A stretch of DNA of 64,000 nt, taken from positions 10,800,891 to 10,864,890 of the forward strand of contig NC_133493.1 of NCBI RefSeq assembly GCF_025370935.1, written 5' to 3'. Positions 1 through 12,300 of this stretch are shown here, piece by piece (the first letter of the stretch is position 1; the number at the start of each line of letters is the position of its first letter). The notes under the pieces are model-generated. The model saw nothing but the letters and a program-made list of their open reading frames with translations. It did no database searches and was not told the origin of the DNA. Source of the DNA: Choristoneura fumiferana (lineage: Eukaryota; Arthropoda; Insecta; Lepidoptera; Tortricidae). A program made the position numbers and the translations under genes.

Positions 1-93
1 CGGGTTCACGGTGGATGCAGGCCGCGGCTGGAGTCTATGGGGAGGCCTATGTCCAACAGTGGACGTGCTACGGCTGAGATGATGATGATGATT
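1..93 (+). mobile_element. RTE-type LINE, 3' end fragment
   Basis: The first bases encode the tail of a non-LTR retrotransposon reverse transcriptase of the kind very common in Lepidoptera ('ggaggcctatgtccaacag', giving a Gly-Glu-Ala-(Tyr/Phe)-Val-Gln-Gln-Trp type ending, here mutated). The typical (gat)n tail follows. The element is cut by the left edge of the window. The closest relatives here are the fragments at 11212-11380 and 15890-16010. Confidence 0.6.
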
Positions 94-1017
94 TATTTGT
101 TTGTCGATAAAAAATTACAGCAACATTAATAAAAATAGCACAACCAGATTTATTATTTAAATAGTTTATTTTTATTTAACTTATCAAAATTAAATCGTTT
201 TCCGCTAGCAGTGGTGGCCGAATTTCAGTTACGTAAACATTTCACATTTACTTTGTCATTACTTTGTTATACGTGAACGTCTGCGTGTAATCCAATGTTG
301 ATATCAGGGCATAAAAAGTTTCTTGACACGGTATTCACGAAGAGAAGGTCTATAAGTTAGCCAAGTTAGTTAGTTACATTGTATCGTTCATCATCATTAT
401 CGTCATCTCCACCTTCACAAGATGATAATTAAATAACTGAAAATCTCAGACACGTCAGTTGTCTTTTTTTTTCTTGACTAACCCTATAGTGTGGGATATC
501 GCTGGATACGTCTTTTATTTTGTTACCTATCACTCAATCTCATGCCTCCACCTGCATTTCATAACATTGAATTAAATTTTGAAGGACTACGATGGACATG
601 TTTTAAGTTAAAAGTTCAATTCTGTTAGCTTTTGATTATTTTAATTTTTTCGTCAACTGTTAGATATATTTTGAAGGCGGGTTTTTTTTTAATTAAGTAT
701 TATTTATTTCAGCTTTTTTTAAATATCGTCCCTCAGCTATTTTTTTTATGAATACATTGAACATCTGAAACAAACAAACCAACAAGTGACCAGCTGCGAC
801 ACTGCGAGTTAAAAGATACGATTTGATAAATGCGATTTCTTTCGATCCACGAACTTCGGGAACGAAGGACCGAAGATTTATCGTTCTTTCATTCACTCAG
901 ATGGCATAAAAAGCGGATTGTTTTTATACGGCTGTCATGTCGGAGTTCACCAGTAATGAGTGTTTACTGACTCCGAGGGGACGTCGATAAACGTCGGTGT
1001 TGTTGTAGCAGTTTTTA
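94..1017. other. AT-rich non-coding DNA
   Basis: No coding region can be supported. A piece around 460-520 (Thr/T-run followed by 'cttgactaaccctatagtgtg') resembles the middle part of the gggttccg-type repeat that is found complete at 2957-3597, so it is probably an old fragment of it. The rest is low-complexity AT-rich sequence. Confidence 0.4.
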
Positions 1018-1340
1018 GATCATCATCATCCTCATCAGTCGGATGGAAGACTCCACTGCTGAACAAACACCGCCCTCTTAGAACGCCAGAATGAACGATA
1101 ACTCGCCACTTGCATCCACCAGTTTCCCGTAACTCTCACGATGTCTTCAGTCCACCAAGTGGGAGGCCTACCAACGTTTCGTCTTCCGATTCGTGGTCGC
1201 CACTCAAGGACTTTTCATCCCAACGGTTATCTGTTCTTCGAGCGATGTGGCCCGCCCATTTCCTAATTCAAATTTGCATATTTTTCCAGCTATGTCAGTG
1301 ACTTTAGTTCTTCAGCGAATTTCCGTACTTTAGTTCTCGG
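1018..1340 (-). mobile_element. RTE-type LINE, 3' end fragment (inverted)
   Basis: Read on the minus strand this encodes the decayed C-terminal end of an RTE-type reverse transcriptase: a Trp-Thr-Asp-Asp-like stretch, a Gly-Arg-Arg-like stretch and the end before a (gatgat) tail, which appears here as 'catcatcatcctcatcag'. The same subfamily occurs at 10583-10834 (+), 38690-38905 (-) and 39585-39740 (-). Several stops and indels mean it is a dead copy. Confidence 0.65.
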
Positions 1341-1919
1341 ATGGGGACATGGGGATTCTTTATAATTTATCCACCAATAGAATGGCATATAATCTCCGCT
1401 TCGCTTCAGTGGACAGGGAGTTGGTAACTAGCTTAAAAAATCATACAAAACCGGGAAGCTGAGCGAGAACGCAAAGTAGGAAAGCGAGGCGAATAAATAG
1501 TCAGCAACTCCTCTTCGAATTACTTTCTCCACTACCTAGTTCCAGGCCTATGGACAGACACAGTCCACAACTCTGCTCCGCATTACTCTCTTGCTCCGCT
1601 CCGCTGCCTCGCTTTGCTCCAATGGACAGGCAGCCTTTTAATGAGGTTTGTGAAGATGTCTGGAGGCTTGTTTCTCAATCATGCAATAGCGTTTTAACGG
1701 GTTTAGATGAAACTTGACATATAGACAGCTAGAGGTCTAGATTGAGACTTAATTGGATTTGAATTGATTGTGACGCCTTTGATGCAGTACACTCAGGACA
1801 TACACCAATGCATTGGTGTATGTATATATAGTATACATGTATGGATAGTTCAATCACCGTTCAAAAATCCTGAAAACTATTACTTATTAGGTTCATTCAA
1901 ATTGACCCCATCATCTGCA
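1341..1919. other. Non-coding; two related GC-richer blocks
   Basis: The blocks near 1395-1425 and 1590-1632 both carry a 'gctccgctgcctcgctttg...ggacagg'-type motif, so this looks like a short interspersed repeat of unknown type. A perfect short palindrome 'tacaccaatgcattggtgta' lies near 1800. No coding region is supported. Confidence 0.35.
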
Positions 1920-2170
1920 GCCGTGGTGGCCTAATGGTTTGACCCTTTCATGCAGAGGATCGTGGGTTAAAATCCGAGCATGCATCTCTGAGGTTTTGAA
2001 ATACATGTAAATTACGAGTACATTTGAAATTTACCACGAGCTTTACGGTGAAAGAACACATCGTGAGAAAACCCACACGAAACTGAGAAGCAATTCTACT
2101 ATGGCCCAAGCCTCATTGTGAGAGGAGGCCTGTGCCCAGCAGTGGGACGTACATAGGCTGAGATGATGAA
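1920..2170 (+). mobile_element. tRNA-derived SINE (family A) with RTE-like tail
   Basis: The head looks like a tRNA gene promoter: an A-box-like 'gtggcctaatggttt' and a damaged B box near 1965 ('gtgggttaaaatcc'). The body contains 'aaatttaccacgagcttt'. The tail 'cccagcagtgggacgtacat' followed by gatgat matches the 3' end of RTE-type LINEs in this window. A fuller copy is at 39781-40098 and a head-only copy at 60064-60165. The tail match suggests that an RTE-type LINE supplies the reverse transcriptase. Confidence 0.7.
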
Positions 2171-2956
2171 TCATTACAGAGACATTTTGGATTAATTTTG
2201 AGACATCTTACTCCCCCCCACTTTATGATAAACTAATAATAATAATAAATGCAAGGTATTTATTGTAGTTATAGACACTATACCTACGAGTACAATAAAT
2301 ACCTTAGAAACTAACATACCTATTATAATCAATAATATTGATTTAAAACTAATAAGGTGACAAAACGACTATGACTATAGAGTCACCATCCTTAATAAGC
2401 CATAATCCTTAGTAAGACGTGCTAATTTGTAACCAAAATGATGCTCTGAATCTATGAACATTTTCCACTTGATTATAACTCTCAACCTACGGCTCGCCAG
2501 ATCACAATAGACTCTCGGATTAAAGTCGCGCCCGATCAGCTTAAAGTATTAAACTGAAAAGGGTTTTCAAAAGAAATCCTGTGAAAGTTGAAGTTGAGTG
2601 CAAAAACGAGTTTTTTCGATGTTTTAAAGCAAGAATTTTCGTCGGCTTTTTTAGCAGGTGATGAAAAAAAAGATCGAGAGGGCCGATTAAACATAAATTT
2701 GATACTGAAAAATACTGTAAATCTATATTGAATTGCGTCAAATGTAAAGCTAGATCATTCATATTCGCACGATTAAATACGTACCTACTTACAAGTAAAA
2801 GAACAAATTTACAGTAGAGAATCTTGAGAACCAATCCTCAGCAATGTTCATGATGATGAAATTGTTAGAGATTAATCATTTTGTAGGCTTTGAATTTCTT
2901 GAGTCTGATTTTGACTTTGGCTCAGATCATTTTGCATAAATTTGAATCATAATTTT
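2171..2956. other. AT-rich non-coding DNA
   Basis: No gene or recognisable element was seen. An open frame on the minus strand (2541-2834) has biased, low-complexity composition and no domain, so I do not support it. Confidence 0.4.
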
Positions 2957-3597
2957 TAGTGTTCCGGAGCCAAAATGGCAAAAACGGAACCCTTATAGTT
3001 TCGGCATGTCTGTCTGTCTGTCTGTCTGTCAGCTTTGCTCAGGGACTATCAATGCTAGAAAGCTGTAATTTTGCACGAATATGTATGTAAACTATGCCGA
3101 CAAAATGGTACATTAAAAATTTCAAAAATTATTTTTTTAGTGTACCTCCCATAGACGTAAAGTGGAGGTGTTTTTTTTTCTCATCCAACCCTGTAGTGTA
3201 GGGTATCGTTGGATAGGTCTTTCGAAATCATTAGGGAGTTGCTAAAACGGTTTTTCGATTCAATGATTTGTTTGCAAAATATTCAACTTTAAAGTGCAAA
3301 TTTTCATTAAAATCGAGCGTCCCCCCCCCCCCCTCTAAAATCTAAACCGGTGGATGGAAAAAATTCAGAATGGTAGTAAGTATATCAAACTTTCAAAGAA
3401 AACTATAACGGCTGCGTTTGCTTGAGAATTATTAGTAGTTTAAGAGTAAATAGCAGCCTAAGGTATAAAATATACCTAAACTTGAAAGATTCCGTATAAA
3501 GTACGAAATCCTTAGAAAAATATTACTTAATTTTTTCGTAATGGCTACGGAACCCTAATTTAGGTGTGTCCAACACGCTCTTGGCCGGGTTTTTTTA
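2957..3597 (+). repeat. gggttccg dispersed repeat, copy 1
   Basis: It opens with a 'gttccggagcc' motif, has a (gtct)n microsatellite at about 3009-3030, a poly-C tract near 3320-3335, and ends with the inverted motif 'ggctacggaaccctaattt' followed by 'cttggccgg' and a T run. The beginning and end are inverted relative to each other, as in a foldback or MITE-like element. Other copies are at 6251-6788, 20118-20358 (5' part only) and 33272-33866. Confidence 0.75.
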
Positions 3598-3829
3598 AAA
3601 ATATAAACACTGCTGTGCGTTTTCAACATATTTTCATTTATTGTCTTAATTTTAATTACATTTTTCAATGTACGAATTCTTGTGCACAAGTGTGGTGCCC
3701 GCTGTTACGTTTTGTGACAGATATTTTTTATCTGTGAGATGTCTTTCCAATTCTATTTTTTTGATATGCCGCCATTCCTCGCTGCTACTAGACCATTACT
3801 AGACTGCCGTCAGACTCTACTTTAGCGCT

Positions 3830-3960
3830 CAATTAGGTACCTATCTGCCACAGAGGAGCATGCAAAACTATTTTCACAATAATACCGGCCCTAGAAATAA
3901 AGTCGTTCAGATATTTATGCACGCTTTATTAAGTTATGTCAGATATTGGTGCTGGTACAA
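3830..3960 (+). repeat. MITE-like repeat (cagatattt family)
   Basis: A short element running from 'ctatctgccacagaggag' to 'tcagatattggtgctggta'. Two relatives sit in the introns of the reeler gene at 61985-62118 (same strand) and 63185-63335 (opposite strand). No coding capacity. Confidence 0.55.
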
Positions 3961-4046
3961 AGAATTAAAATAGTTTTAAAGTATTGTCAAACATTTTAAA
4001 TGTGCCAACTTGATGTCGCTCAAGTGTTAACTTTTTTTGTCCTTAG

Positions 4047-4396
4047 GCGAATGCGCCCCTACTCTTGCACCATGGCTTCCGAGCGAGACGACAAGCGAAG
4101 CAGCGCACGACCACGCCATCTATGACATAAACGACATAGTCCACTTTGAGGACAACGACCTCGTCATGCGCGACTCCAAGTCCAAAGACCACAACCAACT
4201 CGACAACTCAATAGAGTTCACACCAAAAGACCAGCTAGCGTTTAAACCGAACGTATTGGACTTGAGGGACCCGAAGGTCTTGGAGTTTAAGGGAGAGAAA
4301 TGCGAGTGCCAGCATGGTGGTGGCTGTGTGGGTGGGGTGTGCTTGTGTCCCCTGGGATATGCTGGAGTGAGGTGTGAGATCACGCTGGATTTGAAG
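4047..4396 (+). CDS. Agrin-like gene exon a: acidic region + EGF-like module
   Basis: The acceptor is 'tttttttgtccttag' and the donor 'gtaagg'. The exon starts with the last two bases of a codon and ends in phase 0. The first 84 residues are polar and acidic. They are followed by an EGF-like module with cysteine spacing C-x-C-x5-C-x4-C-x-C-x8-C, with the typical Gly-Tyr-Ala-Gly ending. No signal peptide is present, so this is an internal exon. Confidence 0.88.
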
Positions 4397-6304
4397 GTAA
4401 GGGAATACGAGTAAAGCCTTGTTGAGATGAAGTGAGAAATGGCATGCGAGTTGCCACTCATCCCACTTTTCCAATGTCAATTTTCTCTAAAGGTGCGTTT
4501 TTCGCTTAATGTAGAGCAATCGTTGGCTTATCGATGATACTTGTTATATCTTACAGTAAGCTCACAATGGTGAAATGCAAGCAATTAAATCGCTGGCAAC
4601 CCGATTGCAAGCATCAAAATCAAAACTGACAGCTTCCATCATAGCTTGCTTTGCCTCATAGTGAGCTGTGTTAAGATAATAAAGTAGTATCACCGAATTA
4701 TCAAGTATCACCGACAAGCTAACGTTTATGTAAAGCAAGTCACACACTAAAATATCTGAACACATATCTTGCAGTATGATATAGGTTTTTTTTTAACACA
4801 GCGCAGGTAATTTATATTTTATCGTAAAGTATCCGTGGGCTGGGCACCGACATATTATTGAAAGACGGGGAGGATATTATCTGCGTATACAAATATATTT
4901 GTATATACTCAAAAGGAGTAAGAGTGAATGTATCATCTTGTATATTATCGTATCTGCACGAGTGTTTGATACTATTCAGATAATTAAGTTTTTACACGCA
5001 GGTAAAACATTATCGCATCTCCTTTCTGTGTGTTACCTACGTTTAAGTTTGGCTTTTACTCATCTAAAACCTAACAACATCACTCAGACAGTTTATAGAC
5101 GAACCTTATTAAAAACAAAGCATGTTCTTTGATCCCTCCATTATGTTCCCGCTATATTAATGCTCCACATATACTATGCACCGCTCATTTCCTAAGGGCT
5201 TGTGGTTTTACCCACACTACCACAAAGCCCTATGTGAAAATTCGTGTTGATTCAATACTAAACCTTGCGTACCCTGAGGACGGGTGTTATTACGATAACG
5301 AAGAAGAAAGTAAACGACCCCGTCTGAAAAGTTTTGACGTAAAAATATTAAAATAATCACGGAGGTTTTACGAAAATGCTGAGTGAAAAAGATGAACATT
5401 ATTTCAACAAATGAGATGTTCTATTCGATATTTGTCTAAATATAAAAGTTGGTAGGATGTGTAATACTATCATTCAAAGAACGAAATTCGCTGATAGTTG
5501 CCGAAAAATAATTACTTTGCCCATCAGCGACCTTCTAGTAGCATGGTAAACGGTTGCGTTGCTCTGATGATGAGCTCTGGTTGAGTTCGAAACGCGTAAG
5601 TGTAGTGGTGGTGATGGTTTGGTTTGTGTGATTTATGTGTGTTCTTACAGTGTGGAGATGGAGGAAATACATGGACACACATTTCTTGCATAAATCATTT
5701 GATAGAAAGAAATGGTGAACGCGATTGTGGATTAAGTGCTTAGACAATAAGGCCTCAAGTCACGCATAACTTGATTATGATGACAGTTAACCCTTCGACC
5801 GCCACGGTCGGTAAAACGCGACAGCTGAAAAAAGTGCCATAGTGGCCATGTCGGATTCGTGGCGCATATGGAACGATTTTCAGAAAAAAAAATTGACAGC
5901 TGTGGCCGACCGCGGCGGTTAAAAGGCTAAAGCCAGCAAGGCTACTACGAAACTCGAAGTTCGTATCGTACCGTCCCTCTCGCTCTCGTATTAAATAGTA
6001 TAAGTGTCAGAGGGACCACACGACATGAACTTCGAGTTTCGAGTTTCGTTAAGCCCTGCTGTTTGCAAAGAAATTTCAGTGATGTTATAACGTTTTTCTC
6101 CACAGGTTCCTCGTTTTAACGGGTCATCTTACCTGCGATTACCGGGGCTTGGCAACTCGGCACAGTCCTGGCTGGATATTCAGGTTCGTTAAGCTTTTGT
6201 TTTGTTTGAATTTTGGAACGCCCCATGACCAAAGATGTGAACCCATTTTTAGGGTTCCGGAGCCAAAATGGCAAAAACGGAACCCTTATAGTTTCGCCAT
6301 GTCG

Positions 6305-6339
<35 letters not shown>

Positions 6340-9300
6340 CGTCCGCGGCTTTGCTCAGGGACTATCAATGTTAGAAAGCTGTAATTTTGCACGGATATAT
6401 ATGTAAACTATGGTGATTTGTTTGCGAAATATTCAACTTTAAAGTGTAAATTTTCATTAAAATCGAGCGTCCCCCCCCCCCTCTAATAATAATAATCCCC
6501 CCTAATAACCCCCTCTAAAAATAATATAAACCGGTGGGTGGAAAAATTTGAAAAAATTCAGGATGGTAGTAGTAAGTATATCAAACTTTCAAGGAAAACT
6601 ATAACGGCTAAGTTTGCTTGAGAATTATTAGTAGTTTATGAGTATAAATAGCAGCCTAAGTTATAAAATATACCTAAACTTGGAAGATTCCGTATGAAAT
6701 ACGAAATCCTTAAAAATATATGACTTATTTTTTTCCTAATGGCTACGGAACCCTATTTTGGTACGACACGCTTTTGGCCGGTTTTTTTAAATAATTAATG
6801 AATTTCAGTGGCTATGGTGATGAGATACGTTTGACAACTTTGACATTTGCTTCACGTTTGTGATTGGTTATAATAACTAAATGAACCAATCGCAAGCAAG
6901 ACTGTAATGTGACGGACCTCTCGATATTAACGTCAGGTGACACTATTTACCGGCACGGATAATACCGACATGGAAATACGGAACGTTCTAGTTCTTAAAC
7001 TATAATTTATTTCATAAGTACATGTACACATAAAAGCTGTTATAAACTTTATGTGTAGCGCATACTTAAAATTAAACAGAGTCGGACGAAACTCATTCAA
7101 TTTTAAGTTTTAACGGTGTGTAAATAACGTAGATCCAGTTTATTGCATTTCAGTGATGAAAATCCATGAAACTTAACTCTTAATGCTTTAGTTTAGAGCT
7201 TAAATTACGATACCGGGATTGGATGGAATATCTTGTTTTAGCTTTTTATAGGATCAAATAAACCCGAATATGGGCAATCAGGGGAAAAAACTCGTGTAGT
7301 TTTGAAAATTGGTACAGTGATACCTTGCAGTATCCAGATGAACATATTAAAAGTCCTCAAGAGTGGGGGGTGTGCTGACGGTGGAAGGGGGGTTGAAGGT
7401 ACCTTTTTTTAGGTTTTTGCTCATATCTAGAATATTTTTGTACAAATAGCATTATGATCACTTCGGACAAAAGTTTCTACAGAAATATTTCTTACAAATT
7501 TGGTCATATTCATTTTTTCTCTACGATTTATACTTTAGGGGCTATGGGTTATGTAAGTTTTTACAGATTTAAAAAGTAGACGATTTAAGAATAACGAAAT
7601 GAGTTTTCAATTTTGATTTAAGAATAGAAAAAGAAAATCAAGTCTGTCTTTATTATCTTATTTATCGTCTTCTACTTCTATGATATCTACATGTACCTGC
7701 ATCGTTTGTACATGAACCTAAGCAGCGGAAACATACTAGACTAGGATCAGTGGTGGTAATTGGCTCCTCGCTTCCAACCCCACATTTCGGGAGGCATTTT
7801 GTTGCCCAGCCACTCTTGTAGTTGGTGGAATACTCGTAATCCGTGATATTTTGCTGACCCTTTAGTAGGGAGGAGAGAGGAGAGATCAGCTTTGGACTTG
7901 GTGCTGGATTTTACAAAAAGCGAGTATCGATGGCTGTTAAGATCAAGCTGAGTAGAACATCCTTTCTCTTGATTTTGCTATGGCTTCCGATGTTGATGTT
8001 ACACACCCTGTAGCTCCTTAAGTATTGATAAAAATAAAGATGTCCAAATTTGTCGGAAATCTTATGTAGAAACTTTTGTCTGAAGTAATGATAATTCTAT
8101 TCGAACAAATATTCGAGATATGAGCTAAAACCTGAAAAAAGGTACCTTCAACCCCCCCTCTACACCCTCAGCACAGCCCCCACCCTTTTTCAAAACTAGA
8201 TGTATTTTTTCCCATGATTTTGTTAATTTTCTCACCCTATTTGGTTAAGGCAAGATTTGATTAGTTTTACTAATTATTCGGAACACTACACTCTATAATA
8301 TACTTTATTAGCAGACTGCAAAAATCTCTTCTCATTTCTGTTATATTTTTGAAAGTATTTATTTAACTTGCAACGTTCGTACATAAGTGTGTCATGGTTT
8401 AAAAATTTACAAACAGTGAAACTAAAAATAAAATATTCTTTCATTTCCTGGTACCCGATTGAGCTGAAGTTTGGTACCTATACCTATACAATAATCTACT
8501 CACACTTCTAGAAAGTATTTGGCTCTAAAACGACTAAGTACAAAAGTATGTACCATCAGCCAAATAAGTGGTCTATCAATTTTTAAACAAGTTCCTATCA
8601 AATGAACACTCGTATGTCGCTAAATTCGAACTTTCAAGTTGACAGACACGTCTATTGGCATTATTGTTTTATGACATGCAAACGATTATCATCTTTAAGG
8701 TGGTAGACCACATATTTGGCTGATGGTACCTTGATGATGACCCTACCTCACATTTGCCTCATAAAGAAAAAAAAAACATATATTCGTGACAATTACACCA
8801 AAAAAAAACAGAAGAAAACTAAAAAATACGCATCACGGTCACGAAATGGTCCCAAACAAATGGTATATTAAGTACTCAGTAATCGAAGTTTCCGACGTGA
8901 ATCAACGTCAAGCACTAGCCTTGATAATAAACGAAACAAACTGCATAAGGGAACGAATACGAACTTCGGGGGTGTATCTTTTTCCCCTGACGTGATAAAT
9001 ATCGTTCGTTCGGGCCTTCAATAATTTACGCGGAATCAGCATCCATTTTAATTTGCACTTCGGCCTAATGGATATTTACGGGGGCCTATTCTCCAGTTGG
9101 AATCAATGAACAAACAATGTTATGGCTTTTATACTTGAGTAAAGAAGTACGATCGTTGGTTATGAAGCGTCGCTGTTTCTTTTTCGCGCGTAGTGTCTTA
9201 CGATAGTCTTGAAAGGGACCGAGATATTGAGGCAAATTGCTTAATTAAAAAAAAGGAATTATTCAACTTACTTAGTGAGAGACTGGTTGTCAATAATTCA

Positions 9301-12300
9301 AAGTTAGGGGTTAAGGACATGAAAAAGAGATCAACTGGTTTTTTTTTAATTACATGTGAGTTGTGGGGCAGCAATTTCTATGGATTTGGACATATTGCAT
9401 ACCTACCTACAACTTCCCTCTGACGAAAACTAATACGAATATTAGGTACTCATCGTCTGTTCCGGATAGATACAACCTATTTATGGCTCTTCAAGGCTAG
9501 AACGATAGGCTGTTACTGAACCAGTGAGATACACCACTGATCTCGTCTGCACTTTTCATCAAGCGAGATAGGGGTCAACGATGCAGTTTTATGCAAAAAA
9601 AAAACATAACATTTAAATACAGAGCGCGCTTGTCTAGGCCACAATCTAATCTAGGCGGAGGTTATATGAGCTGGAAAAGTGACCATGGATGTCTATCTTA
9701 ACCTTACCCATTTTTTTATTATGTGGTGATCGAGAGACATTATATTCTATTCCAGATAACACTAAAGCCGTCAAGCGGCGACGGGCTGGTTCTGTACAAC
9801 TCTGAACACGCCAGCGGCGACGGGGACTTCTTCTCGCTGCACCTGCGTGACTATTACGTCGAGTTTGCGTTTGATCTCGGCTCGGGCATCGCGCTCGTCA
9901 GGTACGCGCCATCCAGCCCTTATGACCGCTTGTACAGGCCCCTCATCCCCACTGGGCACACTGGGCACGTGCCCAGGGCACTGCAATGCATTTGGGCCCC
10001 CTAGTCCCTACCTACTCCATTACTTAACAATAACCGATAGCTACTCCACTCTCGCCTGAAAATCAGGCTTAGGTACCGAATGCAGCATGTTGTGCCCAGG
10101 GTCTCTAATAGGTGAAAGACGGCTCTGCGCTTGTGGACATCCGTTGTTTTCACCGGCCAACGGGCCGATTTTTTTTTACCGGACTTGCGGTGTTGTGTGG
10201 CTTACAAGTGTACATGCACTGGATATACTTGTCCGTCGACGAAGCCATACAACATCGCAAAAAACGGTCCGTTCTCCGGTGAAAACAACGGACGTCTACA
10301 AGCGGCCTATGAGAGCTATGCTTGGAGTGGAATCATTTGCGGTAGGTAGTTCCATTGGTTGTTCTATTGCGTTTATTTTTTGATCTTGTTCCTTTGCAAG
10401 GGCTGAAAGTGCTTACTGCTACTGCAAAAGGAACAAAGGCGAACAAATAAACGCAGTTCTTCCTTCACCTCTTGTGAAGGAACTAGGGCGAAAAAAACGC
10501 AATAGTTCTTTCGAAAGAACAGCTAAATGAACTACAGCGAATAATCCCTTGGAATTTCTTGCGCAATAGAATCCGATCCGGAATACGGGAATTCGTCGAA
10601 GAACTAAAGTCGCCGACATAGCTGGAAAGATATACAAGTTGAAGTGGCATTGGGTGAGCCAAGCTCGAAGGACAGATAGCCGTTAGTGAAAAAGTCCTCG
10701 AGTTGCGACAACAAACCGGAAGACGAAGCTTTACCAGGTCTCCCTCTAGGTGGACTGACGACATCGTGAGAGTTTCTGGCAACCGATGGATACAAGTGGC
10801 ATTTGTTCAGCAGTGGACGTCCGACTGATGATGTTTATCATCACCATCATCATCATCTCAGCCGAAAGACGGCCACTGCTGGACATAGGCCACCCCCAAT
10901 GATGATGATGAAATGAGCTTACTGAAGGAGTTGAGTCCGTTTTCCTCCACAGCCCTTCAATCAAATCCACCTGTATACTTACCAGGTTGTTCTGACTTCC
11001 AGGTCAGCATACCCACTGTCGCCAGACAGCTGGCACCGCGTGTCAGTCAGCCGCGCGGGGAGGAGGGCGGCGCTGCGCGTGCGCGCCACCTCGCCACGAG
11101 ACGTCACTGATGCCACCAGGTAACGCCATCAGATCACCACCTGCCACCCCATAGTATTTAGGGTGTCGTAGTCCGGTAGGACTTGGGAATCTTAATAGTT
11201 TTACACCTATAATCATCATCATCATCATCAGCCTTTGTTCGTCCACTGCTGGACATAGGCCTCTCCCATGGCACGCCACTGAGCACGATCCTCGGCTACT
11301 CTCATCCAGCTCTTGCCAGCCGCCCTGCGAAGATCAACGCTCCACCGAGTCTGAGGACGTCCTACGCTACGTTTGCGTTTACACCTATAATAACACACAT
11401 GTATTAACTTACTTAAAATTAAAATTATATCCATACTAATATTATAAATTCCAGTGTGTGTGTTTGTATGTTTGTCCGTCTTTCACGTCGAAACGGAGCG
11501 ACGGATCGACGTAATTTTTGGCATAAAGATAATTGTTATGTGGCATAGCCGTGAAACATCCTGTATGTTAATAGAAGTAGATTCGTTGCATACCCGTAGC
11601 TATCATTATAAGGTCGTAGGTGAGCAAAGTAGTTCATTGTTATGGACCTCCGCAACGTAACGCCTGTTTCAATAAATCCCACAACACCGCTGTTTCCAGG
11701 TCGGTGACGTCTCACGGCGCGGCGCGGCGGCTGTCGCTGCGCCAGCCGCTGCTGCTGGGCGGCGCCCCCCACCCCCCCCCCGCGGCTAGCACTACGCGCC
11801 AGCTTCAGCGGATGCGTGCGACAGGTGCGTCCACTCTCCATTCACCAATGAAAGTTTTCACAGAGGCGAAATATCACTAGATGGCGTTAGTGTCGTGAGG
11901 TTCGTTTGACGTTTGACGTTTAAGATTGGTTTTTGGAGTATTTTTGTATTTTTTATTTCAACTCCGAATTTGTTACTTTTACGGTCATCCCGTGAAATCC
12001 ATATCGAAAATATAAACTGAAACATATGCACAGAAAAACCAGAAAAGAGACCAGCGCTGGGAATTGAACCCAGGTCCTCAGCGCATTCCGTGCTGCGTGC
12101 TGTACCCACACCACCACTGGACTGGAGTACAGACAGAAATTTCTCCTATGCATCACATATCTCAGCTTTTTTGTTTGTTTGACGTTTGCTTGCGATTAGC
12201 TCATTTTGGTTATTTATCCAATCACGAACAAACGTCAAACGGACCTCTAGCGCCATCTAGAGATATTTCGCCTCTGTGAAGACCCTCATTGTGGAATCAC

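Noticed and set aside
4120..4480. Minus-strand open frames opposite the EGF exon
   Set aside because: They are antisense shadows of the GC-rich exon; the plus strand encodes a recognisable EGF module with correct cysteine spacing.
6300..6345. CRISPR-like array
   Set aside because: It is a simple (gtct)n microsatellite inside a eukaryotic repeat; there are no spacers.
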